Shown: positions 23,934 to 33,136, counted from the first letter of the stretch. The stretch: 64,000 nt of DNA from Candidatus Dojkabacteria bacterium (GCA_023229785.1 JALNYV010000001.1:124001-188000); one strand, 5' to 3'. Numbers and translations: made by a program. The notes: generated from the letters alone by a model not told the origin.

Positions 23934-25031
23934 TCACACGCGCTTATTCAATCTTTTTTTCATTTCCTTAACAATGTTTTCTACTGAATCCGATTTTAGT
24001 GCAATCCTATCTGCAAATGATGGACTATATTTCTCAATATCTTCTCTGCATATATCGTGCCATATTGGGAGAATGACCTGTTTACCCAGCTTTTCTCTAG
24101 AAAATAATCCATTAAGTTCATATTCCGTCCATTTCTTTTTTCTCAAGAAAGATTTTGAAAAAACTACTAAACCATAACTGGAATTATTCAAACCATTGTC
24201 AATTGCCGGTCTCAAATCATCACCCCAACTAATTTGAAAACCATCATACCATACTTCAAAACCGTTAACCTTTAGTGCCTCAGCCAATTCTTTTACAAAA
24301 TCTAAATCTTCACTCGCATGACAAATAAACACATCAAATTTTTGCTTTTTAGTATCAGATATCTTTGTTGGAACACTTGCATTTGCAATATTTTCACTGA
24401 TTAACGATGACGACTTTACTGGTACCCCAAGTTCAGCTAAAAAATTAGAATGTTCTGATATATTTTTCTGTGTTTTTGCTACCATCTCCTCAATCTTTTT
24501 ATTTAAAGCTTCATTAAAACTTTTTACCTGTTTATTAACATTATCAGACTGCTGTTTTAAAAACTTAATAAGCCTATCTTTATCTCTGTTAATTTCTTCA
24601 ACATTATTATTAAAATTAATAATATCAAACAATACATTATTGCCATCAATATCAACTTCTTCAGTCCAAAGAATTCGTGTAGATGGAACACACCTTAATA
24701 ATGTTTTGTCGCCACTAAATGGCAGATAAAAAGTAAGCACTTCTTTTTCATAACTTTTATTCAAATCTATATTCATCAAAAAGCTATTTCTAAAATACTC
24801 AGCAGGAATCATCTCCTTGCATGATTTGTAAGAAATATTTGTTTCATTAAACTCTAAAGGGGCAATTTTATATTTTTTTTCTTGTTCTGCGATATAACTT
24901 AAATAATCAACCTTAGAATCTAACTCAAGATCTTTTCTGATTTGTTCACCAATGCTTTTTAATTGAGAATCCAAAGTTGCACTCAAATCATACTCATGAA
25001 AAACTTTAAAAGACGGTTTGTTTATTCTCAT
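23934..25031 (-). CDS. TIR-domain protein (putative NAD-consuming or defence-related)
   Basis: 365 aa. The C-terminal third (about 231-365) is a TIR domain: KFDVFICHASEDLDFVKELA, FEVWYDGFQISWGDDL, SYGLVVFSKSFLRKKKW and the WTEYEL stretch whose Glu305 is the expected catalytic glutamate. The N-terminal part (1-225) contains SFKVFHEYDLSATLD, PFSGDKTLLRC and a coiled-coil-like region, a fusion arrangement seen in other bacterial TIR proteins. Many such proteins cleave NAD+ when triggered, often by phage infection; no partner gene (ThsA-like or effector) is adjacent. Defence is inferred. Confidence 0.85.
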   Translation of the reverse strand: MRINKPSFKVFHEYDLSATLDSQLKSIGEQIRKDLELDSKVDYLSYIAEQEKKYKIAPLEFNETNISYKSCKEMIPAEYFRNSFLMNIDLNKSYEKEVLTFYLPFSGDKTLLRCVPSTRILWTEEVDIDGNNVLFDIINFNNNVEEINRDKDRLIKFLKQQSDNVNKQVKSFNEALNKKIEEMVAKTQKNISEHSNFLAELGVPVKSSSLISENIANASVPTKISDTKKQKFDVFICHASEDLDFVKELAEALKVNGFEVWYDGFQISWGDDLRPAIDNGLNNSSYGLVVFSKSFLRKKKWTEYELNGLFSREKLGKQVILPIWHDICREDIEKYSPSFADRIALKSDSVENIVKEMKKRLNKRV

Positions 25032-25055
25032 ATCTTCTTAACAATAAGAATTTGG

Positions 25056-25129
25056 AGCGGGAGACGGGGTTCGAACCCGCGACCTACACATTGGCAATGT
25101 GTCGTTCTAGCCAACTGAACTACTCCCGC
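25056..25129 (-). tRNA. tRNA-Gly (anticodon GCC)
   Basis: Minus strand: acceptor GCGGGAG with CTCCCGC, discriminator T, anticodon stem ACACA/TGTGT around TTGCCAA (GCC), and T-loop GGTTCGAACCC. A CCA is encoded at 25055-25053. It is 7 bases from tRNA-Phe, probably one transcript. Confidence 0.97.
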
Positions 25130-25136
25130 AGGTTGG

Positions 25137-25209
25137 TGCCGAGACCCAGGATTGAACTGGGGACCCTTTGTTCTTCAGACAAATGCTCTACCAACTGAGC
25201 TATCTCGGC
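25137..25209 (-). tRNA. tRNA-Phe (anticodon GAA)
   Basis: Minus strand: acceptor GCCGAGA with TCTCGGC, discriminator A, D-arm AGCTCAGTTGGTAGAGC, anticodon stem TTTGT/ACAAA around CTGAAGA (GAA), and T-loop AGTTCAATCCT. CCA is encoded at 25136-25134. Confidence 0.97.
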
Positions 25210-25222
25210 TTGGTATTTAAAG

Positions 25223-25251
25223 ATAATATCAAAAAGGAATTTTATCTTCAA
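25223..25251 (-). promoter_or_regulatory. Promoter of the tRNA-Phe/tRNA-Gly pair
   Basis: TTGAAG (25251-25246) and TATTAT (25228-25223) are 17 bases apart on the minus strand, overlapping the 3' end of the upstream glycosyltransferase gene. Confidence 0.6.
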
Positions 25252-26359
25252 CAATTCTATTTATTTCTTTTTTAAATATTTCTTTAGAATATTTCGAAGA
25301 ATTATTAATTAATATTTTTTTATCTATTTTAATTCTATTTAATCTCTGTATTCCTTCCCATATATCTTCCGCTGTTTGTTTTTCAATTAATACTCCTGTA
25401 ACGCCACCAATTACTGTTTCCCCTCCCCCACCGCTGTTGAGCGCAATTACAGGAGTACCACATGCTTGTGCCTCAACGGAAACAATTCCAAAATCTTCTA
25501 TACTTGGGAAAAGAAATGCTTTTGCTCTCGAATATAGTTTCCATTTCTCATTATCGGTGACCCAACCTAATACTTCTACATTATTATATCCTTTGATTAT
25601 CTTTTTAATCTTTTTTAAAAGCGTTCCAGCTCCAGAAATTTTTAAATTAAAATCATATGTTATTGCCGATTTAACTAATTCTAATACTCCTTTATTTGGC
25701 TCTAGAGCTCCATGGTAGTAATAGTAGTCAGATTTAGTTTTCGAATTAATTGCATGCTGTATATCAACAGGTGGGTAAACTATTTTATCTGCATTCATCC
25801 CCCAATATTTCTGTATCCTTTTACTTACAAAAGCTGAATTGGCTATCATGTAGTCAATTCTGCTATTACTTTCAATATCCCATATCCGAATGTAATTTAA
25901 AAAGAATGGGATTATTAATCTTTTCCAAAGAGCAAATTTATGAGATTTATAATACTCATCTTTTAAATCCCAAATATATTTCATCGGGGAATTTATATAT
26001 GAAATATGAGTTGTATTAACTCCAGTAATAACTCCCTTAGCAACAGCAAAGGAAACAGAAATTACTAAATCAAAATTTGCAAGATCAAACTGTTCAATAG
26101 CAAGAGGCCATAAGAAATATGTATATCTATATAGTTTAGAGATTAAGGGGAATTTTTGTAGAAAAGAGAATGAAAGGTTTTCCTTTTTAATATTTTTAAG
26201 CTCCTTTATCCCATTTTTATTTCCACAAAGCGCAAATACCTTCGCAGTAGGAAACACTTCACAGAGGGTGTCTACAACTCTTTCACTACCACGAGCGGAG
26301 TACAGGAGTTCAGTTACAATTGCTACTTTAATCTTTCGTCTATTTTTTACCATAGACAA
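25229..26359 (-). CDS. Family-4-type glycosyltransferase
   Basis: 376 aa GT-B enzyme. The N-terminal fold has VTELLYSARGSERVVDTLCE and PTAKVFALCG. The C-terminal donor site has YHGALEPNKGVLELV, and SIEDFGIVSVEAQACGTPVI with the EX7E-type glutamates, then LNSGGGGETV. It transfers a sugar to a lipid or polysaccharide; the acceptor is unknown. Its start overlaps the upstream surface-protein gene by 20 bases, so the two are coupled. Confidence 0.88.
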   Translation of the reverse strand: MSMVKNRRKIKVAIVTELLYSARGSERVVDTLCEVFPTAKVFALCGNKNGIKELKNIKKENLSFSFLQKFPLISKLYRYTYFLWPLAIEQFDLANFDLVISVSFAVAKGVITGVNTTHISYINSPMKYIWDLKDEYYKSHKFALWKRLIIPFFLNYIRIWDIESNSRIDYMIANSAFVSKRIQKYWGMNADKIVYPPVDIQHAINSKTKSDYYYYHGALEPNKGVLELVKSAITYDFNLKISGAGTLLKKIKKIIKGYNNVEVLGWVTDNEKWKLYSRAKAFLFPSIEDFGIVSVEAQACGTPVIALNSGGGGETVIGGVTGVLIEKQTAEDIWEGIQRLNRIKIDKKILINNSSKYSKEIFKKEINRIVEDKIPF

Positions 26360-27044
26360 CTACAGTTTTAAGATTGCTTCTTCTTTTATGCTCTACAATA
26401 TTTGAATACGCAAATCCCAAAAGTACAAGGAGTACTCCTCCTGCAACAAATCCCATGCTAAGACCTACTCCTGTATCTGGAACTGTTGCTGGGGTTGTAT
26501 TTGCTGGTTGAGTAACTGATGTAACAATATTAAATGTTGCTGATTTGGGTTTAGTTGTTAGTATGTTTGTTGTAGGGCTTCCGTCTTTCATCATCACCGA
26601 CATAAACGGCTCGTCTTCACCCGAAAATTGCCATGACAGTTTAGCACTTCCCTTTTTTAATGTTTGGAAATGAATCCTTGCAAAAACATCTGCACTTCCC
26701 GTTGTCTTATACATTGAATCAACACCCGACTGACAAAATCCCATTATCATTACAATGCCATTATCATTATCAACAGTTTGCTCGTCTTCAGGATATTGGC
26801 AAAAAAGGGAAGCGTTTCGCTCGGCTGAGGTCACCTCTATATAGTTTGGATCATATTTTAAAACTGCTCTTGCCAACATTACTTCTTTCCCTTTAGTATC
26901 AATCTTTATATCTACAACAAACTCCTTATCCAATACCACTTTTCCAGTATATGGCGTAAGGGAAAATGAAGGGGTTGCAGCAGCAGCAAACGAGGGAAAA
27001 AGAAAAGAAAGAATTATCACTGTTAATACTTTAAGTATTTTCAT
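26340..27044 (-). CDS. Secreted cohesin-like surface protein with VPDTG sorting-type tail
   Basis: 234 aa. Signal peptide ending near residue 22 (AAAATPS), then a cohesin-like beta-sandwich (about 25-175: DKEFVVDIKIDTKGKEVMLA, AVLKYDPNYIEV, ARIHFQTLKKGSAKLSW), a Thr/Pro linker and VPDTG at 188-192 followed by a hydrophobic helix and basic tail. This is an LPxTG-like cell-wall sorting layout. No sortase is in the window. Cysteines in CQYPED and FCQSG could pair. The exact ligand is unknown. Confidence 0.72.
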   Translation of the reverse strand: MKILKVLTVIILSFLFPSFAAAATPSFSLTPYTGKVVLDKEFVVDIKIDTKGKEVMLARAVLKYDPNYIEVTSAERNASLFCQYPEDEQTVDNDNGIVMIMGFCQSGVDSMYKTTGSADVFARIHFQTLKKGSAKLSWQFSGEDEPFMSVMMKDGSPTTNILTTKPKSATFNIVTSVTQPANTTPATVPDTGVGLSMGFVAGGVLLVLLGFAYSNIVEHKRRSNLKTVVVYGKK

Positions 27045-27065
27045 GCTTTTATATTACCACATCTA

Positions 27066-28193
27066 CTACTTTCGGTTAAGTAATGGTAGGAGTATTTTAG
27101 CCAAATCAACCATCCTCTTATCCCAGCTATTATTTTTAGCAATTTTAAGCCTATCTTTAAGACATCTTGCGTACTCTTTTGGATCATTGGTCTTTAGCTT
27201 TAGCCAGTATCCAATCTTCTTTTTAAACTCTAATGCTGTATTTGCTATCCCCCCAAGAGAAGCTAGTTTTGAGAACTCTTTCACATTCCCAAGTCCTGTT
27301 ATTACTGTTGGAATTCCACAAGAGAGAAACTCAAAGTATTTAAGCGGAAATCCCCCCTGCGTTGCATCATTAATATTTCTAGGAATTATGGCTACTTCAA
27401 AATATTTAAAATATCTATATAGCTGGTCATAATCCTTTGGGCCTAGAAAGAATACATTATGAAAAGATTTAAGCTGTGAGGTATTTGTAAATATCTCTCC
27501 ACTTCCTATACCTCCTATGAGAACAAAGGAATACTCTTGACAGTTTTTTACTATTTCTGAGAAAAGTTTTAGGTTCTCTTTGTAATTAGTTAGATTTCCC
27601 ATATACCCGACAATTGGTTTTTTCAAATCCAATATCTTTTGAATATCTTTTGGAGCTTCAAACTTCTCTGTGAGGGCTTTGTTAAATAGTTGAAAATTTC
27701 CTACATTGTTTATATACACTACTGGTTTTTCAGTAACCTCAAGCAGTTCTTTCTGCTTTATACTTGAAACCGCGAAATTGATATCTACCATTCTTACAGT
27801 TTTCCTCTCATTCTCTCTTATATATGACTTATCTACATTAGGAATTGCCATAAAATTATCAACGCAATGATAAATAGAAATGGAGTGTTTAATATTTTTA
27901 ACTAGATATGGATAAGTTGGTAGGAATAGCCAAAGAATTGGAAGTGGTTTTAGATACCCTTTTGCATATCGCTTAACAATGAATGTTGTTAATCTTCGAT
28001 TAATACTTTTAAAAAACTTGTATTTATCAAAAGGAAACTTAATTAATGGGAGCACGTATATATTTTTAGATACATTAATTGGTCCAAGTATCAAACACCT
28101 AACTGAGTTTTCTAGTCTTTTAAATATCTTTAATAGACGATATTTTCCAAATAGTGGAAAGTCTTTTAACCCAGTGCTTTCAACAAATAGCAC
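27066..28193 (-). CDS. Glycosyltransferase with an in-frame TGA near its N-terminus
   Basis: 375 aa from the GTG at 28193, but homologous sequence continues upstream in the same frame: residues HIIAQQLASKGNKVLFVES are typical of GT-B starts. The frame reaches an ATG at 28310 if a single TGA (28268-28266) is passed, giving 414 codons. So the gene is either interrupted, or starts late and lacks the first strand and helix of the fold. The C-terminal half is intact (PIVGYMGNLTNYKENLKLFS, VAIIPRNINDATQGGFPLKY, FEFLSCGIPTV). Likely envelope polysaccharide synthesis with the GT gene downstream. Confidence 0.72.
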   Translation of the reverse strand: MLFVESTGLKDFPLFGKYRLLKIFKRLENSVRCLILGPINVSKNIYVLPLIKFPFDKYKFFKSINRRLTTFIVKRYAKGYLKPLPILWLFLPTYPYLVKNIKHSISIYHCVDNFMAIPNVDKSYIRENERKTVRMVDINFAVSSIKQKELLEVTEKPVVYINNVGNFQLFNKALTEKFEAPKDIQKILDLKKPIVGYMGNLTNYKENLKLFSEIVKNCQEYSFVLIGGIGSGEIFTNTSQLKSFHNVFFLGPKDYDQLYRYFKYFEVAIIPRNINDATQGGFPLKYFEFLSCGIPTVITGLGNVKEFSKLASLGGIANTALEFKKKIGYWLKLKTNDPKEYARCLKDRLKIAKNNSWDKRMVDLAKILLPLLNRK

Positions 28194-28310
28194 CTTATTG
28201 CCTTTGCTGGCTAACTGTTGAGCAATTATGTGTACATTTAAGATGCTTTTACTCGGCTCAAAATATCAACTTGACGCCATTATAATCACATCCTTACCGT
28301 TTAAATACAT
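28194..28310 (-). other. 5' part of the glycosyltransferase frame, cut by TGA
   Basis: In frame with the downstream glycosyltransferase. From ATG 28310 it reads KDVIIMASS, then TGA, then YFEPSKSILNVHIIAQQLAS. The second part is plainly coding in character. One base change (TGA to GGA or TGG) would restore a single ORF. Confidence 0.6.
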
Positions 28311-28373
28311 AAATGAAGAGTGTAAATTTGAAGCGATTATATACGTATACTCACATAATGTATATAGTTATAT

Positions 28374-31300
28374 TTACTGTGGGGGGACAAGTGCATAGTC
28401 AAGCACATTTGTTAGATACTCAAATGCAGAGACACCTCCATAAGTGGTTCCATTTTTCACCCAACTATTCCAATTCTTTCCCAGGTCGTCTGAGAATCTG
28501 TAATATACAGAATCATTGGTACCTCGAACAGTTATTAATACCCTGTTAAGAGCATTTATATATGTAAGGGTTATATTTCCAGGTGTTTTAATGCTTCCTT
28601 TATTCCTCCAACTACTCCAAGTAAGTCCGTTATTCGTACTATATCTATAATAGACATAAGAATCACTTCCTAAAACAACAGATACAATGGTTCCAGTTAC
28701 TGATGCTACATTTCTTGGAGTGGCTTTAGCATATACCCCCTTTGGAAAAGAGCTTCCATATGAAGCCTTACTCCAATTAACTCCAGCATCAGTTGATACC
28801 TTTGTATATATCTTATTATCTCCAGCCAAATATGACATTGAAATTGTGCTAGTAGCAGGGTAAGTAAAAGTAACACCAGATTTAGAAATTCCTGGGTTTC
28901 CAAACTCCCTTGCCCTTGATACCCAAGTTGCCCCATTATTTGTTGACACTCTTACTACAAGGATATTTCCAGCTGTTCTTACTGCTCTTACAATGTTATT
29001 ACCTACTGCAAACAGTTGAGGATCTGAAACAATTTTTTCTTTTCCTTTAGTCCATGCACTCCATGTAGCTCCAGAATCTCCACTAGTTCGAGAGTACACA
29101 TAGCTATCGCTTCCTCTTGCGGATTGGACAACATTAGTTCCGTCATTGACAGAAGCCATTGAAACATTTCCTAAGAATTTATTTGAAGGGGTAGTAACTA
29201 AGGTCCACGTAGCACCTCCATCACTTGAATACTTAGTGTATATCTTGTTATCTGTTCCTTTGAATGCAATTATTAGATTATTAAACGCAAGCAGGCTCGC
29301 GATATTTCCAGTTGTATATCCATGGTTTACCCAAGCAGACCATAAAGAATCGTCAGCAGATGTGAAGCCAAAACTTCCAGCGTATCGCGTTAAAACCTTT
29401 CCAGTGCTACCCTTCATTATATTTACCATAACAGAGTTTTTCTCAACTGGAGTTGCCATTACTAATATATTTCCAGCCGATTTTGTGCTTCCGCTTTTAA
29501 TCCAACTGCTCCAAGTCACTCCTCCATTATCTGAATATCTAAGGTATGGATAGCCAGAAGTACTTAGCATCCCTTGAAACACCCGAGACATATAATCCAG
29601 CTTAGTTCCTCTTGAATCTTTTCCTTGAACTGCATTATAGGCATTCAAAACACCACTTCCAACTGAAGTAGAAAATGTAGCGCTTCCGCTAGGTAGGGCA
29701 CTCATCTTAAGTATGTATTTAACTTCTGATGCTAAGAGGCTTGGGTATGTACTTCTAAGTAGCCCAGCAACTGCAGCAACTTGAGGAGCCGAAAAAGATG
29801 TTCCACCCAGAGAGTATGTTCCAAATGATGAGAATATGGATGGTGTTGCTAAAGGATCTCCGTCTATACATGTTTTACTAGTATCCCAACTGCATTGTTT
29901 TATAATGTCGGCACCATCTTTCCAATAGCTCTCGCTTAAAATTCCACTTCCAACAGGTGCTACCATATCAATCCAGCTTCCATAGTTTGAATATGAAGTC
30001 CTACTTCCGTTTTTATTTGAAGCTCCAACTGCCATTACATTGTCATAGGCTGCTGGGTAATATTTTGTAGCTGTGTTTGAATTACCAGAAGAGCCTACAA
30101 AAAGCACATCATGAGAAGTGGCGGCATCATCAATAACTAGTTGTTCATAAATATCAGCTTCACTTCCTGCAAAGCTCATATTAATCACCTTTGCATTCAT
30201 GTTAACCGCATAACTTATTGCACTTGCAATCTGGTCACTCCAAACATTGTCTACTACCCAAGAAGTATGGTCCACATCGTATGTTTCTCCAAATACCTTG
30301 ATATTTAGCAGTGATATTCCTGGGGCAATGCCTACTCCAGCAATGGAGTTGTTAGGTGTGGCGGAAATAATGTTTGCTACGAATGTTCCATGTCCATAAG
30401 TATCATTTGGATGACCCATGTCTGATGAGTAACAACCGTAGTAGTCATAATTAGGTAGTGAGTTGGTTTGACACAAAGAAACATAAGAAGGGGTTGCAAC
30501 ACACTTAACCTCATTTGTATGGAAAGGCTCATTAGTACACACAGGAGCAGCAAGAAGGTCACTATAGCTTGCTCTTGACCAGTATTTACCCCAATCATAA
30601 ATATTTAACCCGTTTTTATCATCGGTGTAGCCAGGCATTTCACCGGTATCACACTGGCCATTTTCATTAGCATCTATACAGTAGCTTGTGACATTTGCTC
30701 CATCGTCATCAATCTGGTTATCCGCTGTTTCATACGCATTATCAAAGAGAGAAGATGTAAAGTCAGTGGACTTAGAAAAAACCCATGGTGTTGGGGTTGT
30801 CAATTTTTCATACTGATTATATTTTGAATACGATTCGTAGGCTCCACCAGTATCTATTACTGCAACAATTGCATTTGAACTTCCACCGTAGGGCAGGCTT
30901 AGATCGTCAAGATACTGCCATGCTCTTTTAATATCTATTCCATAATTTCCACTTGCTGGCTGAGAAAGATACCACTGCTTACTATCATCATAGCTATTTA
31001 CAAGGGGAAATAGTGGGTCGTTAAAAGAAGGAAGTGCAGTTAGCTTTCTTTCTTTTGATGATGCTATCGCTAATACGTTTTTATCAGAATTGATTTTGGA
31101 AAGAAATGCACTCTTCTCACTACTGCTCATGTTTGATAAATCAACTGGAATAGCCTTTGCCTTTCCATAAGTTGTGTTATCTAAAAAACTGAATGTACCA
31201 CCAAGGGAAGCAACACTCTTCTTCCCTTCACTGTATTTTTCTGACTTAACAAGTATTACAAACCTATCTCCTTTTTCACCTTTACTATCAAGCGTTTCTG

Positions 31301-31442
31301 ATATATCGACTTTCTCCCCTTGCCTAATTTCAGAAAGAACCCTGTTATTATCAATCTCATTTTCACTACCACTTGCATATGCTAGTAGTGGCGAAAACAT
31401 ATTAATTATTAAAAGAATTGGAATTAATATTTTGCCCTTCAT
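28374..31442 (-). CDS. Secreted subtilisin-like serine protease with Asp-box propeller domain
   Basis: 1022 aa. Signal peptide (1-23), inhibitor-like propeptide region to about 135, then an S8 catalytic domain with Asp197 (AIVAVIDTGG), His351 (DTYGHGTFVANII) and Ser549 (SLGGTSFSAPQVAAVAGLL). An insertion around 243-275 is Asp/Cys-rich (DANENGQCDTGE), suggesting calcium binding. The C-terminal 400 residues hold about seven Asp-box-like repeats of the form SxDGGxTW (SDNGGVTWSSW, SSDGGATWTLV), which imply a sialidase-like beta-propeller. A paralogue of the same size is at 58424. It precedes no membrane anchor, so it is probably released or held by the envelope. Confidence 0.9.
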   Translation of the reverse strand: MKGKILIPILLIINMFSPLLAYASGSENEIDNNRVLSEIRQGEKVDISETLDSKGEKGDRFVILVKSEKYSEGKKSVASLGGTFSFLDNTTYGKAKAIPVDLSNMSSSEKSAFLSKINSDKNVLAIASSKERKLTALPSFNDPLFPLVNSYDDSKQWYLSQPASGNYGIDIKRAWQYLDDLSLPYGGSSNAIVAVIDTGGAYESYSKYNQYEKLTTPTPWVFSKSTDFTSSLFDNAYETADNQIDDDGANVTSYCIDANENGQCDTGEMPGYTDDKNGLNIYDWGKYWSRASYSDLLAAPVCTNEPFHTNEVKCVATPSYVSLCQTNSLPNYDYYGCYSSDMGHPNDTYGHGTFVANIISATPNNSIAGVGIAPGISLLNIKVFGETYDVDHTSWVVDNVWSDQIASAISYAVNMNAKVINMSFAGSEADIYEQLVIDDAATSHDVLFVGSSGNSNTATKYYPAAYDNVMAVGASNKNGSRTSYSNYGSWIDMVAPVGSGILSESYWKDGADIIKQCSWDTSKTCIDGDPLATPSIFSSFGTYSLGGTSFSAPQVAAVAGLLRSTYPSLLASEVKYILKMSALPSGSATFSTSVGSGVLNAYNAVQGKDSRGTKLDYMSRVFQGMLSTSGYPYLRYSDNGGVTWSSWIKSGSTKSAGNILVMATPVEKNSVMVNIMKGSTGKVLTRYAGSFGFTSADDSLWSAWVNHGYTTGNIASLLAFNNLIIAFKGTDNKIYTKYSSDGGATWTLVTTPSNKFLGNVSMASVNDGTNVVQSARGSDSYVYSRTSGDSGATWSAWTKGKEKIVSDPQLFAVGNNIVRAVRTAGNILVVRVSTNNGATWVSRAREFGNPGISKSGVTFTYPATSTISMSYLAGDNKIYTKVSTDAGVNWSKASYGSSFPKGVYAKATPRNVASVTGTIVSVVLGSDSYVYYRYSTNNGLTWSSWRNKGSIKTPGNITLTYINALNRVLITVRGTNDSVYYRFSDDLGKNWNSWVKNGTTYGGVSAFEYLTNVLDYALVPPQ

Positions 31443-31450
31443 TTTTAGTG

Positions 31451-33115
31451 CTATAAAGTTATTTTTCTTTCTTTTGAACTATTTTCGAAATCCGTTTTAG
31501 CAACTTCAGTATACTTGTTGAGCCGTCCCATGAGAATACTCGAAGCAGTAGATGTTGAGTTTATCTCATATAGCCCACTACCTAAATCCGTTTTAACAGT
31601 TAGACCATTCTCAGAAATTATCTGAAGTCTTCTTACCTCTGAGACATTACTATTAAAAAGGACATAGAATGGTACTTTCTGAAACTTATCCCTTATTACT
31701 TTATACAGCTCTGGAGCATTTCTATCGTAGCCCATTGCCCATATTGCAATACCCCCAAGGTTAGCACTCTGTACAAAATCGTATTTAGCGGCTAAGCTTT
31801 TTGCATCATCATAATATCCGTTTCTCCATTTAGATCCTGCCTGATACGAATACCAAGTAGCTTTTTCTGTACCGTTCCATTTAATAGTTGATGCGTTATG
31901 GTCGGAATCGTAAATAGGGTCATTAATACTTCCGTAGGTCTCAATATTTCCTTTACAATTTGGATAATCGACTTCTGCATTATACTTATCTTTATCTGCT
32001 GTCTTTACCTGAAAATCTATTCCATAGTATGGAATTCCCATCAATATCTTCTTTCCCCCAGCGAGTTTAGCACCAGCGAGAAGGTCTTTTGATACATTCC
32101 AATTTGTTTGTCCATGAAGCCCGTAGTTGCCATAAAGAGGAGACATTGGAAATATCTCTTTCCCACTGTAACAACTTGTAGTTATATAATCGTAAGTCAT
32201 CATGACTATATAGTTAAGTGATGTTCTACCAAGAGCTGCTATGTCGTAGGCTGTGTAGGAAACTGCACTTGAGCCAAATGTATCTGTTGAAACAAGACTT
32301 CCTGGATAGAGTGCATGAACCTTGTCTGCCAACTTATCATGCCAGCTAGCAAAAGATGCCCTTAGCCCACTTGTAATGGTGTCTCCTGAGTCGTGAACTA
32401 CATATTCAAAATCAATATTTACCCCATCAAGTCCTTTACTACTTATTGCATTCACAATATTTTTCATTAGCTTATCTCCAGCCCCTCCGGTGTTATACAC
32501 TATCTTTCTAATACTTCTTGCATCAAAATTTTTAACAAGAAGTATAATCTTTGTACCATGCAAGTGAGCTTCACTTACCATATTAATGAAGTTTGTTGAA
32601 TGGAATCCTACATATCCTCCATCATCGTGCCACTCCTTTTCACCATCTCCGTTATCATCTGCTAAATATCCAGTAATCCAAGCACCAGTATCATCACAAG
32701 TAAGGGAGAAATATGCCAAAGTTGACATCTTGGCATAATCTATACTCCCATATGATGACAGAGCCCAGTATGGCATGAATCCCATTACCTCTTTTTCGTT
32801 ATACGGGTTTTGATGAAGGGAATATGATGAAGGGGCAATAGCGGAAAGAACTCTTGAATCTTTCTTCTCAAGGACTACCTTATCATTTTTATGTAAATTA
32901 TCTTCATATCTTTGAATACTCATGGTATTTACAATGCTTGTCTTTGTATTTACATGTTTTGAAATATCGTAAATTGTTTGTACATAACTAACACTTGGTT
33001 GTATCTCTTTGCTACTGCTACCAATTTGAATCTCTTTTGATAGAGGTGACAAAAAAAGTGTAAATATATACAAAAAGGAAAATAACGGATATATTATCCT
33101 AACTGCTTTTGACAT
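31451..33115 (-). CDS. Secreted glycoside hydrolase family 18 protein
   Basis: 554 aa. Signal peptide or anchor (about 8-25), an N-terminal linker, then a GH18 TIM barrel from about 105. The catalytic DxxDxDxE motif appears as LDGVNIDFEY, with Asp230, Asp235 and Glu237. MMTYDYITTSCY and GIAIWAMGYDRNAPELYKVI fit the barrel's later strands. An acidic loop (DDNGDGEKEWHDDG) may bind calcium. Substrate is probably chitin-like or peptidoglycan; spore-type GH18 muramidases are also possible. It lies next to the subtilase gene on the same strand. Confidence 0.9.
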   Translation of the reverse strand: MSKAVRIIYPLFSFLYIFTLFLSPLSKEIQIGSSSKEIQPSVSYVQTIYDISKHVNTKTSIVNTMSIQRYEDNLHKNDKVVLEKKDSRVLSAIAPSSYSLHQNPYNEKEVMGFMPYWALSSYGSIDYAKMSTLAYFSLTCDDTGAWITGYLADDNGDGEKEWHDDGGYVGFHSTNFINMVSEAHLHGTKIILLVKNFDARSIRKIVYNTGGAGDKLMKNIVNAISSKGLDGVNIDFEYVVHDSGDTITSGLRASFASWHDKLADKVHALYPGSLVSTDTFGSSAVSYTAYDIAALGRTSLNYIVMMTYDYITTSCYSGKEIFPMSPLYGNYGLHGQTNWNVSKDLLAGAKLAGGKKILMGIPYYGIDFQVKTADKDKYNAEVDYPNCKGNIETYGSINDPIYDSDHNASTIKWNGTEKATWYSYQAGSKWRNGYYDDAKSLAAKYDFVQSANLGGIAIWAMGYDRNAPELYKVIRDKFQKVPFYVLFNSNVSEVRRLQIISENGLTVKTDLGSGLYEINSTSTASSILMGRLNKYTEVAKTDFENSSKERKITL

Positions 33116-33136
33116 TATTTAAGGATACCAAATAGT

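Noticed and set aside
28266..28268. Alternative genetic code (TGA as Gly or Trp)
   Set aside because: RF2 is present and no conserved gene here has an internal TGA; several genes end in TGA.
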